The notes under the pieces are model-generated. The model worked only from the letters and a program-made list of their open reading frames with translations, did not search any database and was not told where the DNA came from. 34,339 nucleotides of DNA, taken from assembly GCA_017620815.1 (NCBI GenBank), contig JAGAUI010000019.1:1-34339 (forward strand), written 5' to 3'. Each line of letters opens with the position of its first letter. The stretch's first letter is position 1. This DNA comes from Flavobacteriales bacterium. Lineage in GTDB: Bacteria; Bacteroidota; Bacteroidia; Flavobacteriales; UBA1820. A program made the position numbers and the translations under genes. This document shows positions 15,778 through 23,507 of this stretch, piece by piece.

Positions 15778-16740
15778 TTATTTTTCTACTGATTCTTTTT
15801 TTTCTTTCTTAAACATTCTAGAAAAAAAGCCAATAAGTGGAGAACGATAAAACAGAACCAATGATATAGTAAGCACCACTACTCCTGTTACCGAATACAC
15901 ATTTGGTTTATCACTCTCTATCATCGCCCAACTTATAAACGTACCAAAGATAGGCATTATAAACTTCCACATATTGAGTTCTGAAACTTTAACCTCCTCA
16001 CGTGCCAGTAGCGAATACCACGTCATGATAGCTATCACAGTAAAAGCAACTACTGCTATAGTAGCAACAAGAAACTGGACATTTGATATGGGGAGTGGTT
16101 TTACACCTCCATCTACCGCTATTGATATGATAAAGAGCATAAATCCTCCTATGGTAAGTTGTGAAGATGTAAGCACACGACTCTTGACACGGGTAAAATC
16201 TACTTTGGATACGGTGATATTGGCATACGAGGCCGATACGCAATTCACCAGCACCATTGCTATACCCACCACAGCACTCAATCCAGCTACATGAATATCT
16301 CTCACACTAGGATAGCTCACTATTACCACACCTATAACGGCCAGTATGACACTCAGTACCTTCATAGGAGTGAAGCGTTCGTTTTTCATCATAAAATGTG
16401 CCATCACAAACACAAAAAACGGTTGGGCACTCACTATAAGAGCTGCTAGTGATGGAGCGATAAGGCTCTGCCCTAGATAATACGCCCCATATAAAAGTGT
16501 AGTAGAGAAAAATGCCACTTTTAAAACCAACCATATATTTTCTTTTACGTGTTTTATGTATTCGCGACCAAATCCTCCCCAAGGCAGTAGCAACAGTCCT
16601 GCTATAAGGTGAGTATATCCTGCATACTGGAAAGGATACTCAAAATAAGTAAGTCCTACTTTGGTAGGGACAAATATGATAGACCATAATAGACAGCACA
16701 TTATAGCTAGAATAGGTGTCGAAGACAGTATTTTCTTCAT
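15778..16740 (-). CDS. EamA-family (DMT superfamily) transporter, second of tandem pair
   Basis: 320 aa, about ten hydrophobic helices, made of two EamA repeats (about 10-145 and 160-300). The end is basic and Lys-rich (FKKEKKESVEK). EamA proteins export or exchange small metabolites; substrate unknown. Its start overlaps the stop of the upstream paralogue by 4 nt (ATGA-type overlap at 16737-16740). Both share the motif REEVKVSELNMWKF or RENVKVSELNMWKF before the last helices, so they arose by tandem duplication. Confidence 0.88.
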   Translation of the reverse strand: MKKILSSTPILAIMCCLLWSIIFVPTKVGLTYFEYPFQYAGYTHLIAGLLLLPWGGFGREYIKHVKENIWLVLKVAFFSTTLLYGAYYLGQSLIAPSLAALIVSAQPFFVFVMAHFMMKNERFTPMKVLSVILAVIGVVIVSYPSVRDIHVAGLSAVVGIAMVLVNCVSASYANITVSKVDFTRVKSRVLTSSQLTIGGFMLFIISIAVDGGVKPLPISNVQFLVATIAVVAFTVIAIMTWYSLLAREEVKVSELNMWKFIMPIFGTFISWAMIESDKPNVYSVTGVVVLTISLVLFYRSPLIGFFSRMFKKEKKESVEK

Positions 16741-17684
16741 TCTAAAACAGTATTATTTTTATGAGTTAATATCTTTTTTATAGCAGGGAAATTGAGCATC
16801 ACTAGAGATGATGTAAGTATTACCAGTCCAGCTAGTGATGTAAGTGTAGGGCTCTCGTTTTTCATAAATATCCAAGCCTCTATAGAGCCTATCACCGGGA
16901 TAAGGAATTTCCACATATTGAGTTCAGAGACCTTGACATTCTCACGCGAGAGAAGTACAAACCACAACGATATAGCCACTGCCGATATAAACACCAGTCC
17001 CGCAAGCGAAGCCCACCACTGCCATTGAGAAGGAAGACCATGAAACCCTTCCCATGAGTATGACACACATAGCAATGTAGCTCCTCCCACTATGAGTTGT
17101 GAAGATGAAAACACCAAAGGCTTTATATCGTGGGTATGTACACGGGATATAATGACATTTGATATACCAGAAGAGATATTATTCCCTATGAGAAAGAGTA
17201 TGCCTATAACAGGCGTCCATCCTATGATAGATATTTCGTCTATCTTACCCATAGCCACTACTACAAGCCCTGTAAGTCCCAGCAAGATAGAGAGAGCCTT
17301 ACGGGTATTCATCTTGTCATTACGTCCCATAAAATGAGCAAATATAGCCACAAACAGCGGTTGTCCTCCCACTATAAGAGCTCCTATGGCTGCATCTACC
17401 CTCATCTGTCCCATATAGAAAAACGAATACAATAGTGATGTATGAAATATAGAAACTATGATAACGGTAGATAGGTTCTCCCTTACCTCTCGCAAGTATT
17501 CTTTTATTCCCTCCCCCGCAAATAAAGCTATTATCACGCCTGCCAGCAAGAATCGGTATCCCGCAAATTCGATAGGACGAGGCATTATCTCAAGACCTAC
17601 CTTAAGCAGGACAAAAGGCGAAGCCCACAGCACACAACATAGTGTGGCCAGAAAAGTGGTAGATGTAAAAAATTTCTTCATCAT
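16737..17684 (-). CDS. EamA-family (DMT superfamily) transporter, first of tandem pair
   Basis: 315 aa, two EamA repeats and about ten membrane helices. Close to the neighbouring gene product over the whole length (TLLYG/SLLYS in helix 3-4, ALIVGGQPLFVAIFAHFM against ALIVSAQPFFVFVMAHFM). The pair may act as a heterodimer, as some paired small DMT proteins do, although at 10 helices each could work alone; this is inference. Promoter candidate TAATTTTG at 17704-17711. Confidence 0.88.
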   Translation of the reverse strand: MMKKFFTSTTFLATLCCVLWASPFVLLKVGLEIMPRPIEFAGYRFLLAGVIIALFAGEGIKEYLREVRENLSTVIIVSIFHTSLLYSFFYMGQMRVDAAIGALIVGGQPLFVAIFAHFMGRNDKMNTRKALSILLGLTGLVVVAMGKIDEISIIGWTPVIGILFLIGNNISSGISNVIISRVHTHDIKPLVFSSSQLIVGGATLLCVSYSWEGFHGLPSQWQWWASLAGLVFISAVAISLWFVLLSRENVKVSELNMWKFLIPVIGSIEAWIFMKNESPTLTSLAGLVILTSSLVMLNFPAIKKILTHKNNTVLE

Positions 17685-17703
17685 CTGTCTTCTTACGAGT
17701 GGA

Positions 17704-17711
17704 CAAAATTA
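17704..17711 (-). promoter_or_regulatory. Candidate -7 promoter box for the EamA-EamA-uvrB unit
   Basis: TAATTTTG on the minus strand, 19 nt before the first transporter ATG. No good -33 match. Confidence 0.4.
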
Positions 17712-17723
17712 CAAAATATGACT

Positions 17724-17731
17724 TATATTTG
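17724..17731 (+). promoter_or_regulatory. Candidate -7 promoter box for the thioredoxin-like lipoprotein
   Basis: TATATTTG, 20 nt before the ATG at 17752. With the opposing box at 17704-17711 it packs two divergent promoters into 67 bp. Confidence 0.45.
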
Positions 17732-17751
17732 TTCCTAACAAAAGATACTTT

Positions 17752-18591
17752 ATGAAAGCTTTATCATTTATACTACCATTATTGCTTACTATATGTGCTT
17801 GCTCTTCCAGCACACACGAGCATTGCACTCCTTCCAACGGTTTTTGGAAGGATTATGACTTCTGTGACACGACGATGATTACAGATGCTTCTCTAGATGT
17901 AGAACGCCATTTTGTAGAATACATTAACCATATCTACTACATGGAGAAAGACTCGCTTAAAAACGAGTTTGATGAGTTTATACGTTATATATCCTCATGT
18001 GATAAGAGCGAGAGATATTTTTCTGAACTTATAGAAAAGTATTTGTATCAGCCACGCAACACTTCTCACATAGAAGATATGTATCTTACATATCTAGAAT
18101 GTTACATATCATCTCCATGTATAAGTGAAGAAAAAAAGATACGCCCACAGATGCACATTGAAGAGATAGCCAAAAACGCCATAGGTAGCACCGCTACAGA
18201 CTTTGTCTATACATTATCAAATGGAGAAAAACATCAATTGCTCCATATCAAGACACCACTTACTCTACTCTATTTTAACAACCCTCTATGTGAAGAGTGT
18301 AGTTCTACTCTAGAAGAGATGAAAAACAGTTCTATTCTCAATGAGATGATAAATAAAGGAGAGATAAGTGTACTTTCTGTTTATGTAGATGATGCTCCAG
18401 AAGAATGGCGAGAAAATCTATCCCATTACCCTTCCAATTGGGTGGTAGCGATAGATGAAGGTCGTCACATAGATAACGAACGCCTATACAGCATACGTAT
18501 CATTCCATCTATCTACCTAATAGGAAATGATAAAGAAGTGATACTTAAAAACACTACTTGGAAAGAGGTAGAAAAAAAATTAGAAAAATAG
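17752..18591 (+). CDS. Thioredoxin-like (redoxin) lipoprotein with N-terminal DUF5106-like region
   Basis: 279 aa. Lipoprotein signal with probable acylated Cys17 (ICAC). Residues about 40-140 are helical and resemble the DUF5106-type region preceding thioredoxin folds in Bacteroidota. Residues 144-279 form a TlpA-like thioredoxin fold (GSTATDFVYTLSNG, then LLYFNNPLCEECSS) with the redox pair Cys180-Glu-Glu-Cys183, in place of the usual WCxxC; the cis-Pro is in RIIPSIYL. Probably a membrane-anchored periplasmic thiol-disulfide protein. The CEEC pair and Asn-Asn-Pro preceding it are unlike classical CGPC or CxxC reductases, so redox direction is uncertain. Single-gene unit, ending at a strong terminator. 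Confidence 0.82.
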   Translation: MKALSFILPLLLTICACSSSTHEHCTPSNGFWKDYDFCDTTMITDASLDVERHFVEYINHIYYMEKDSLKNEFDEFIRYISSCDKSERYFSELIEKYLYQPRNTSHIEDMYLTYLECYISSPCISEEKKIRPQMHIEEIAKNAIGSTATDFVYTLSNGEKHQLLHIKTPLTLLYFNNPLCEECSSTLEEMKNSSILNEMINKGEISVLSVYVDDAPEEWRENLSHYPSNWVVAIDEGRHIDNERLYSIRIIPSIYLIGNDKEVILKNTTWKEVEKKLEK

Positions 18592-18598
18592 ATGTACT

Positions 18599-18645
18599 CT
18601 ATAAAAATAGAGCGGCGGGCATAGCCCGCCGCTCTATTTTTATAG
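18599..18645. terminator. Bidirectional terminator, 22-bp perfect stem
   Basis: Arms 18599-18620 and 18624-18645 are perfect reverse complements around loop ATA, with core GAGCGGCGGGC and A/T tracts on both sides. Lies between the convergent thioredoxin-like gene and kdsA. Confidence 0.93.
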
Positions 18646-18654
18646 TCATGTCAA

Positions 18655-19479
18655 TTATAGATTATCAACTGCTTTTTTAAGGCTGGTAAGACGACTCATA
18701 AGACCTTCCAGAAGGTCTAGATGTAGCATATTTGCACCATCGGAAAGAGCATGTGAAGGGTCTGGATGTGTTTCTATAAATATACCATCGGCTCCTGCTG
18801 CTATGGCACAACGAGCTATAGTTTCTATCATATCTGGACGGCCACCTGTCACGCCAGTAGATTGGTTGGGACGTTGAAGGCTGTGTGTTATATCCATTAT
18901 TACTGGAGCATAATTCTTCATTTCTGGGATACCTGTGTAATCCACTATCAAATCCCCATAGCCAAACATAGTCCCACGGTCTGTAATAAGAGCCTTATCG
19001 CTACCAGTATCCTTTACCTTCTGTACAGCAAACTGCATAGCACTAGGAGCCATAAACTGACCCTTTTTAAGGTTTACTACCTTACCTGTACGTGCGGCAG
19101 CAACCACGAGGTCTGTCTGACGGACTAGAAACGCTGGTATCTGCAATATATCTACATATTCAGCGGCCATTTCAGCTTCGTGAGCCTCGTGAATATCTGT
19201 AACGGTAGGAATATCAAATTCGCGTCCTACTTTTTCCAGTATTTTAAGAGCTTTTTCATCTCCTATACCTGTAAAAGAGTCTATACGCGAACGATTGGCT
19301 TTGCGGTAAGAACCTTTGAAGACATATGGTATGCCTAGACGGTCTGTGATAGAGACTACCTTTTCGGCTATACGCATAGCTATATCCTCTCCCTCTATGG
19401 CACAAGGTCCAGCGAGAAGGAAAAAATTATCACTTTCGGCATTGTGTATGCGAGGAAGTGTTGCGATGATTTTATTCAT
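18655..19479 (-). CDS. kdsA: 3-deoxy-8-phosphooctulonate (KDO-8-P) synthase
   Basis: 274 aa. LLAGPCAIEG near the N-terminus, FKGSYRKANRSR and the C-terminal IETHPDPSHALSDGANM are KDO8P synthase motifs (related to but distinct from the DAHP synthase in the aromatic operon: KANRS here, KPRT there). Condenses phosphoenolpyruvate with arabinose-5-phosphate for the KDO of lipopolysaccharide. Lies 11 nt after the NlpC/P60 gene, so the two envelope genes form an operon ended by the 18599-18645 terminator. Confidence 0.96.
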   Translation of the reverse strand: MNKIIATLPRIHNAESDNFFLLAGPCAIEGEDIAMRIAEKVVSITDRLGIPYVFKGSYRKANRSRIDSFTGIGDEKALKILEKVGREFDIPTVTDIHEAHEAEMAAEYVDILQIPAFLVRQTDLVVAAARTGKVVNLKKGQFMAPSAMQFAVQKVKDTGSDKALITDRGTMFGYGDLIVDYTGIPEMKNYAPVIMDITHSLQRPNQSTGVTGGRPDMIETIARCAIAAGADGIFIETHPDPSHALSDGANMLHLDLLEGLMSRLTSLKKAVDNL

Positions 19480-19490
19480 ATGTGTTTATT

Positions 19491-20171
19491 TTAATTCAAT
19501 TCTGTTTTATTTTCATCTACTGCAGATTTCTTTATACGTGCAGCAGCATAATAATATCTTCCCCAATATCCAGTCGTCAGCGAGCTAATACCCACACCCG
19601 TAGAACGATTGGCCGATAGGAATTTGCCTCCACCCAGATACACCCCCACATGGAATATATACCCTCTACGGCGGAAAAACACCAAATCTCCCTCTTTTAA
19701 TAGAGATATGTCGCTTTTGGCACCTTCTATCTTTTCTACCAGAGGAGAATTATACATCTCACGCGATGAACGTGGAAGCATCACTTGTGAGACATCGGAA
19801 TGTAGTGTCCTAGTAAGAGCAGAACAGTCTATACCTTTTTTTGAATGACCACCATAACGATACTTCGTCCCTATCCATACGTCTATAAACTCATATATCT
19901 TTTCATTGTTAAGTGCCTCTGGTGCTACACCCATCCTTGCTGCATATTTAAGGATAAGTTCAGATGGAGGTGTAACATCTGGTGCAAATACCACATAACG
20001 TTCGTCATAGACTATAATCGTATCTATCTCTCTGGCATTTTTTATATCAAAAGGCGATGTGAGTATCATACCTTTGGTATGGGTAGTGTCTGGATATTCT
20101 TTTATCTCACATAGAGCCATTAGAGGCATTAGTGAGAGGTATATTCCCATGACACATTTAAGCACATTCAT
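19491..20171 (-). CDS. Secreted NlpC/P60 cell-wall hydrolase
   Basis: 226 aa. Signal peptide about 1-21. The C-terminal NlpC/P60 domain has the catalytic Cys116 in GIDCSALT and His174 in FHVGVYLG. The third polar catalytic position, His in many members (FIHAS), reads FLSAN here, so Ser186 or Asn188 would have to serve. The family cleaves gamma-D-Glu-meso-DAP or related peptide bonds of peptidoglycan. A preceding region (about 25-95) with no recognised SH3 or LysM repeats is present. First gene of the kdsA operon; TATATTTG at 20212-20219 is the candidate promoter. Confidence 0.88.
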   Translation of the reverse strand: MNVLKCVMGIYLSLMPLMALCEIKEYPDTTHTKGMILTSPFDIKNAREIDTIIVYDERYVVFAPDVTPPSELILKYAARMGVAPEALNNEKIYEFIDVWIGTKYRYGGHSKKGIDCSALTRTLHSDVSQVMLPRSSREMYNSPLVEKIEGAKSDISLLKEGDLVFFRRRGYIFHVGVYLGGGKFLSANRSTGVGISSLTTGYWGRYYYAAARIKKSAVDENKTELN

Positions 20172-20211
20172 TCCCTATAATGATATAACTTTACATATAA
20201 CAATAGATGTG

Positions 20212-20219
20212 CAAATATA
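20212..20219 (-). promoter_or_regulatory. Candidate -7 promoter box for the NlpC/P60-kdsA operon
   Basis: TATATTTG on the minus strand, 40 nt before the ATG at 20171. Confidence 0.5.
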
Positions 20220-20231
20220 ATATTTTTTCCT

Positions 20232-20239
20232 TACTTTTG
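20232..20239 (+). promoter_or_regulatory. Candidate -7 promoter box for the YqgE/AlgH gene
   Basis: TACTTTTG, 19 nt before the ATG at 20259. Together with the opposing box at 20212-20219 it forms a compact divergent promoter pair. Confidence 0.5.
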
Positions 20240-20258
20240 GCAGACTTAATTACATACT

Positions 20259-20822
20259 ATGAGCATCACAAACAATGAAATATCACAAGGAAGTGTACTT
20301 TTATCATCACCGTGGATAGATGATGATACATTTGCTCATACAGCTATATACCTCACACGACACGATATGTCATCTAGTGTAGGTCTTATACTTAACCGTC
20401 CTACCAATAGTTATCTACATCACTACATAAAAGATGTTCCCAAAGACATCCCTCTGTATAACGGAGGTCCTGTCTCCAAAAGCCAATTATATTTCCTTCA
20501 TGACGCACCATATCTCATACCATTTAGCACTCATGTATGCGGGAAGATATATTGGGGAGGGGATTTTGGGCAGGTTAAAAGGATATTAAACATGGGAATG
20601 ATAGATACAAGCCGCATACGTTTTTTCCTGGGATATAGCGGTTGGGATGCAAGTCAAATGGATAAAGAGATACAGGAAAACACATGGCTTCGCTATGAGG
20701 GAGATTTTAATCCCATTACCACTCCCTCTTCCAATCTTTACTCTACACTACTATGTGGAGAAGACGTAAGTGATGACATATGGAAAATGTCATGTATATC
20801 TTCTTCCTATGAGGAACAATAA
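20259..20822 (+). CDS. YqgE/AlgH family protein (UPF0301)
   Basis: 187 aa. The start GSVLLSSPWIDDDTFAHTAIYL followed by VGLILNRPTN is the diagnostic N-terminus of the family, and GGPV / LGYSGWDASQMDKEI the rest. Conserved in many Gram-negatives; despite the AlgH name the molecular function is not established. Cytoplasmic, single gene. Converges with the NtrC-like gene with 6 bp between stops and no hairpin. Confidence 0.9.
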   Translation: MSITNNEISQGSVLLSSPWIDDDTFAHTAIYLTRHDMSSSVGLILNRPTNSYLHHYIKDVPKDIPLYNGGPVSKSQLYFLHDAPYLIPFSTHVCGKIYWGGDFGQVKRILNMGMIDTSRIRFFLGYSGWDASQMDKEIQENTWLRYEGDFNPITTPSSNLYSTLLCGEDVSDDIWKMSCISSSYEEQ

Positions 20823-20828
20823 CATTTT

Positions 20829-22037
20829 TTACTCTACTTGGCTGGCATATAACGCCACGTCATCGGCCGATATTTCATCACCCATAGAGAGGATAGAGAG
20901 ACGTTCTATCACATTCTGCAACTGACGTATATTACCGCTCCACTTTTTACTTTCCAATGCCTCTATCGCTGCATCAGATATGCTTTTATTCGGCAAATTA
21001 TTCTCATCTATTGCCTTGTGGATAAAATATGATGATAGCAGTTTTATATCTTCACGTCTTTCACGAAGAGGTGGTACTCTCAACTCTATGACCGATAGAC
21101 GATGATACAGGTCTTCACGGAAACGTCCCTGTTTTATCATTTCTTTCAAGTCTTGGTTGGTAGCGGCAATGATACGCACATTTACATCTATGTCTTTGTC
21201 TCCACCTACACGTGTTATACGACCTTCCTGTATCACTCGCAATACTTTGGCCTGTGCAGCGAGCGACATATCTCCAACTTCATCTAGAAATAGTGTTCCT
21301 CCATCGGCCTGTTCAAAACGGCCTTTGTGCATTTTAAGAGCTGTAGTAAACGCTCCCTTTTCATGACCAAAGAGTTCGCTTTCTATAAGTTCGCTAGGGA
21401 TAGCGGCACAGTTCACCTCTACTAGTGGTTTATCCTTTCTAGATGATAAAGCATGTATAGATTTAGCTACCAATTCCTTACCAGTACCATTTTCTCCCAT
21501 TACCAGTACTCTGGCATCGGTAGGAGATAGTCGGCGTATCATATCTTGCATAGAGCGTATAGCACTGCTCTGTCCTATCATACCCATAGAAGAAAAGAAA
21601 TCATCATCCACTCTAGGAGTATCATGACGGGAAGATTTAATCTGAGGTGGGGTTACGGTAGTATCATTACTTGCTCTGGAGAGAGCATAACGTATAGCAC
21701 CTACTAGACGAGGCAAATCTGGTGGTTTACACATATAGTCCACAGCTCCCTTTTTAAGACAATCCACTGCCGTATCTATATCTCCATGACCAGACAACAT
21801 TACAAATGTTACACCCCTTTGTTCCTTCATAGCAGTAGATAAGACCTCTACACCATCTGGTGCAGGCATCTTAATATCACATAGGCATACAGAAATATCA
21901 TTTGAGCGGATGATATCCAGAGCCTCTTTACCACAAGATGCTTGTAAGAACTCCACATCTTCAAACGAAGATGATAGTATATCTACGAGCACTCGCCTTA
22001 CAGATGATTCGTCTTCTACTATGAGGATTTTTGCCAT
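20829..22037 (-). CDS. NtrC-like response regulator lacking a DNA-binding domain
   Basis: 402 aa. Receiver domain 1-118 with phosphoacceptor Asp54 and Lys104-type KPPD; AAA+ domain about 150-375 with Walker A GENGTGKE (181-188), Walker B TLFLDE (248-253) and an arginine-finger region. The sigma54-contacting loop is GAFTTA (228-233) instead of GAFTGA. The protein ends in ISADDVALYASQVE, just after the AAA+ lid, so the usual Fis-type helix-turn-helix (about 50 residues) is absent. I recall similar GAFTxA, HTH-less members in Bacteroidales, so this may be a lineage form. It may act by protein contact, without site-specific DNA binding, or may not work with sigma54. Last gene of the long minus-strand run; no kinase beside it. 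Confidence 0.88.
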   Translation of the reverse strand: MAKILIVEDESSVRRVLVDILSSSFEDVEFLQASCGKEALDIIRSNDISVCLCDIKMPAPDGVEVLSTAMKEQRGVTFVMLSGHGDIDTAVDCLKKGAVDYMCKPPDLPRLVGAIRYALSRASNDTTVTPPQIKSSRHDTPRVDDDFFSSMGMIGQSSAIRSMQDMIRRLSPTDARVLVMGENGTGKELVAKSIHALSSRKDKPLVEVNCAAIPSELIESELFGHEKGAFTTALKMHKGRFEQADGGTLFLDEVGDMSLAAQAKVLRVIQEGRITRVGGDKDIDVNVRIIAATNQDLKEMIKQGRFREDLYHRLSVIELRVPPLRERREDIKLLSSYFIHKAIDENNLPNKSISDAAIEALESKKWSGNIRQLQNVIERLSILSMGDEISADDVALYASQVE

Positions 22038-22049
22038 AGTGAGGATATG

Positions 22050-22457
22050 TTATTGGTTTATTTTGTAGTATCTCAATCCCGTAGTAAGAGGAGTATCTCC
22101 TATCTTTTCAAGTCTTACTCTACCCATAGATACAGGTGTTGTAATCTCTCCTGTATGTAGTCCCTCATATGTATCAAAATCTACTTTTTTTCTATTTTCA
22201 AGAGTGGTAAATATATCGTTTTTCTCTATCACCTCTTTCCAATCATCTGAAACAGCGAGTGTAAAGACTTTGCTCTTACTACCGCTACCATAGGAGAAAC
22301 AACCCATAGTAACACCCTTCATTTCTTTTCCTTCTTCCCACAATGCTCTCAATGTGCTTATAAGCGACATAAATATAGAGCCTGTGTACATATTACCTAT
22401 AAGTGTAGAGGCTCTCTCACCACGCTCTATTCGCTCATTTACAAACGCAAGATACAT
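22050..22457 (-). pseudogene. HMG-CoA synthase, C-terminal part after an in-frame stop
   Basis: 135 codons from an internal ATG, in the same frame as the upstream part and separated by one TAA (22497-22499) plus 13 sense codons (AAT to CCT) that continue the protein. It carries the family's GNMYTGSIFMSLIS motif (the GN(M/L)YT substrate-site loop) and the FSYGSG motif typical near the C-terminus. Alone it lacks the thiolase-fold active site, so it cannot be an enzyme unless it assembles with the N-terminal part or the stop is read through. Confidence 0.82.
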
Positions 22458-22496
22458 AGGGACTTTGGAGGCGGCTTTTATGAAGTCTTTTTTATT

Positions 22497-23489
22497 TTAT
22501 GCCGTAAGAGCATAACCCACCTCATTTTCTAGTTCTGGAAGATGTCCCGCATCTTTTATCCATTCCACCCAATTACCAACTATCATTCTACGGCCTTGGT
22601 AGGCATATGGCTGATGGAAAAGGATATATGGCCAGTCTTTAAGAACATCTGTAGGTACAAGCTTTGAGAAATCTGCAAGAGCCTCGTCTATACGGGCACA
22701 ATAACAGTCATTGGATAGCGGGCCATCAAATACAGGTTCGTCACGATGCAGCAATACATTTACATCACGGTGTCCCCAGAAGTCATCTTCTGTAAGTCTT
22801 GATAGAATGTCTTCGGCTTTGACATCTACACCAGCTGCTTCTAAAACAGATTTTATAAGACTTTTTTTATCATAACTATGATGAGGTTTATAAAAATCCC
22901 CCACACTCTGCATACCTACTCCCACCGCATCACTCACCACACACAGACGTGGATTTTCTGTGAGTAGCATAGCCACTGCACCTGCACCCTGTGTGTATTC
23001 GCCGCTAGAAGAAAGAGCATATTTGGCGTTGTCTGCTACTACCACTATCGCACGGCGTCCTTCACCTGCTCTCACATAATCCAGACAGTTCATCATAGCA
23101 TCCACGCCACCCACACAAGCAAACGTCATATCCAGAACATCACAATTTTTCATGCAACGCTCACCATATTTATCCTTCATGGCAGTTTCAACTATCTCAC
23201 TCACATATGTAGATGTGGGTTTGGCAGCATCCAAGGCACTTTCTGTACCCATATATAGACGTCCTATGCTACGAGGGTCTATATTTTCATTCTCCATAAG
23301 TTTTATCACAGCTTCAGCTGCCATAGTAGCAGCATCTTCTCCTGCATCACATATAGCCATAGCTGTGAGTCCTAGTCCCTTTTGCAGTTTGGCTGGGACG
23401 ATATCCCTCTTAAGTGCCAATGTTTCTATATCTAGATATATTCCTGGCACATAATATGCTATGCTATCAATTCCTACTTTTTTTCCCAT
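22497..23489 (-). pseudogene. Hydroxymethylglutaryl-CoA synthase, N-terminal part, ends at in-frame ochre stop
   Basis: 330 aa. Thiolase-fold HMG-CoA synthase: general-base Glu83 in MGTESALDAAK, nucleophile Cys125 in TFACVGG and His292 in LFHQPYAYQGRRM are all intact. The reading frame is closed by TAA at 22497-22499, right after EVGYALTA, then continues without frame change into the 22050-22457 part; with readthrough the product would be 479 aa, near the normal family length. The enzyme condenses acetyl-CoA with acetoacetyl-CoA to HMG-CoA for the mevalonate route. No decay other than the one stop is visible, so this is a very recent nonsense change, a sequencing error at an A-rich stretch, or a true split. 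18 nt after the CapA-like gene. Confidence 0.85.
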
Positions 23490-23507
23490 GTTTTATCTAT
23501 AAGTATT

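Noticed and set aside
20829-22037. Truncation of the NtrC-like gene by frameshift at its 3' end
   Set aside because: The stop is followed within 6 bp by the convergent yqgE/algH stop, leaving no room for a missing helix-turn-helix.
22497-22499. Programmed frameshift in HMG-CoA synthase at the A-rich run
   Set aside because: Both halves are in the same frame, so a single frameshift would not join them.
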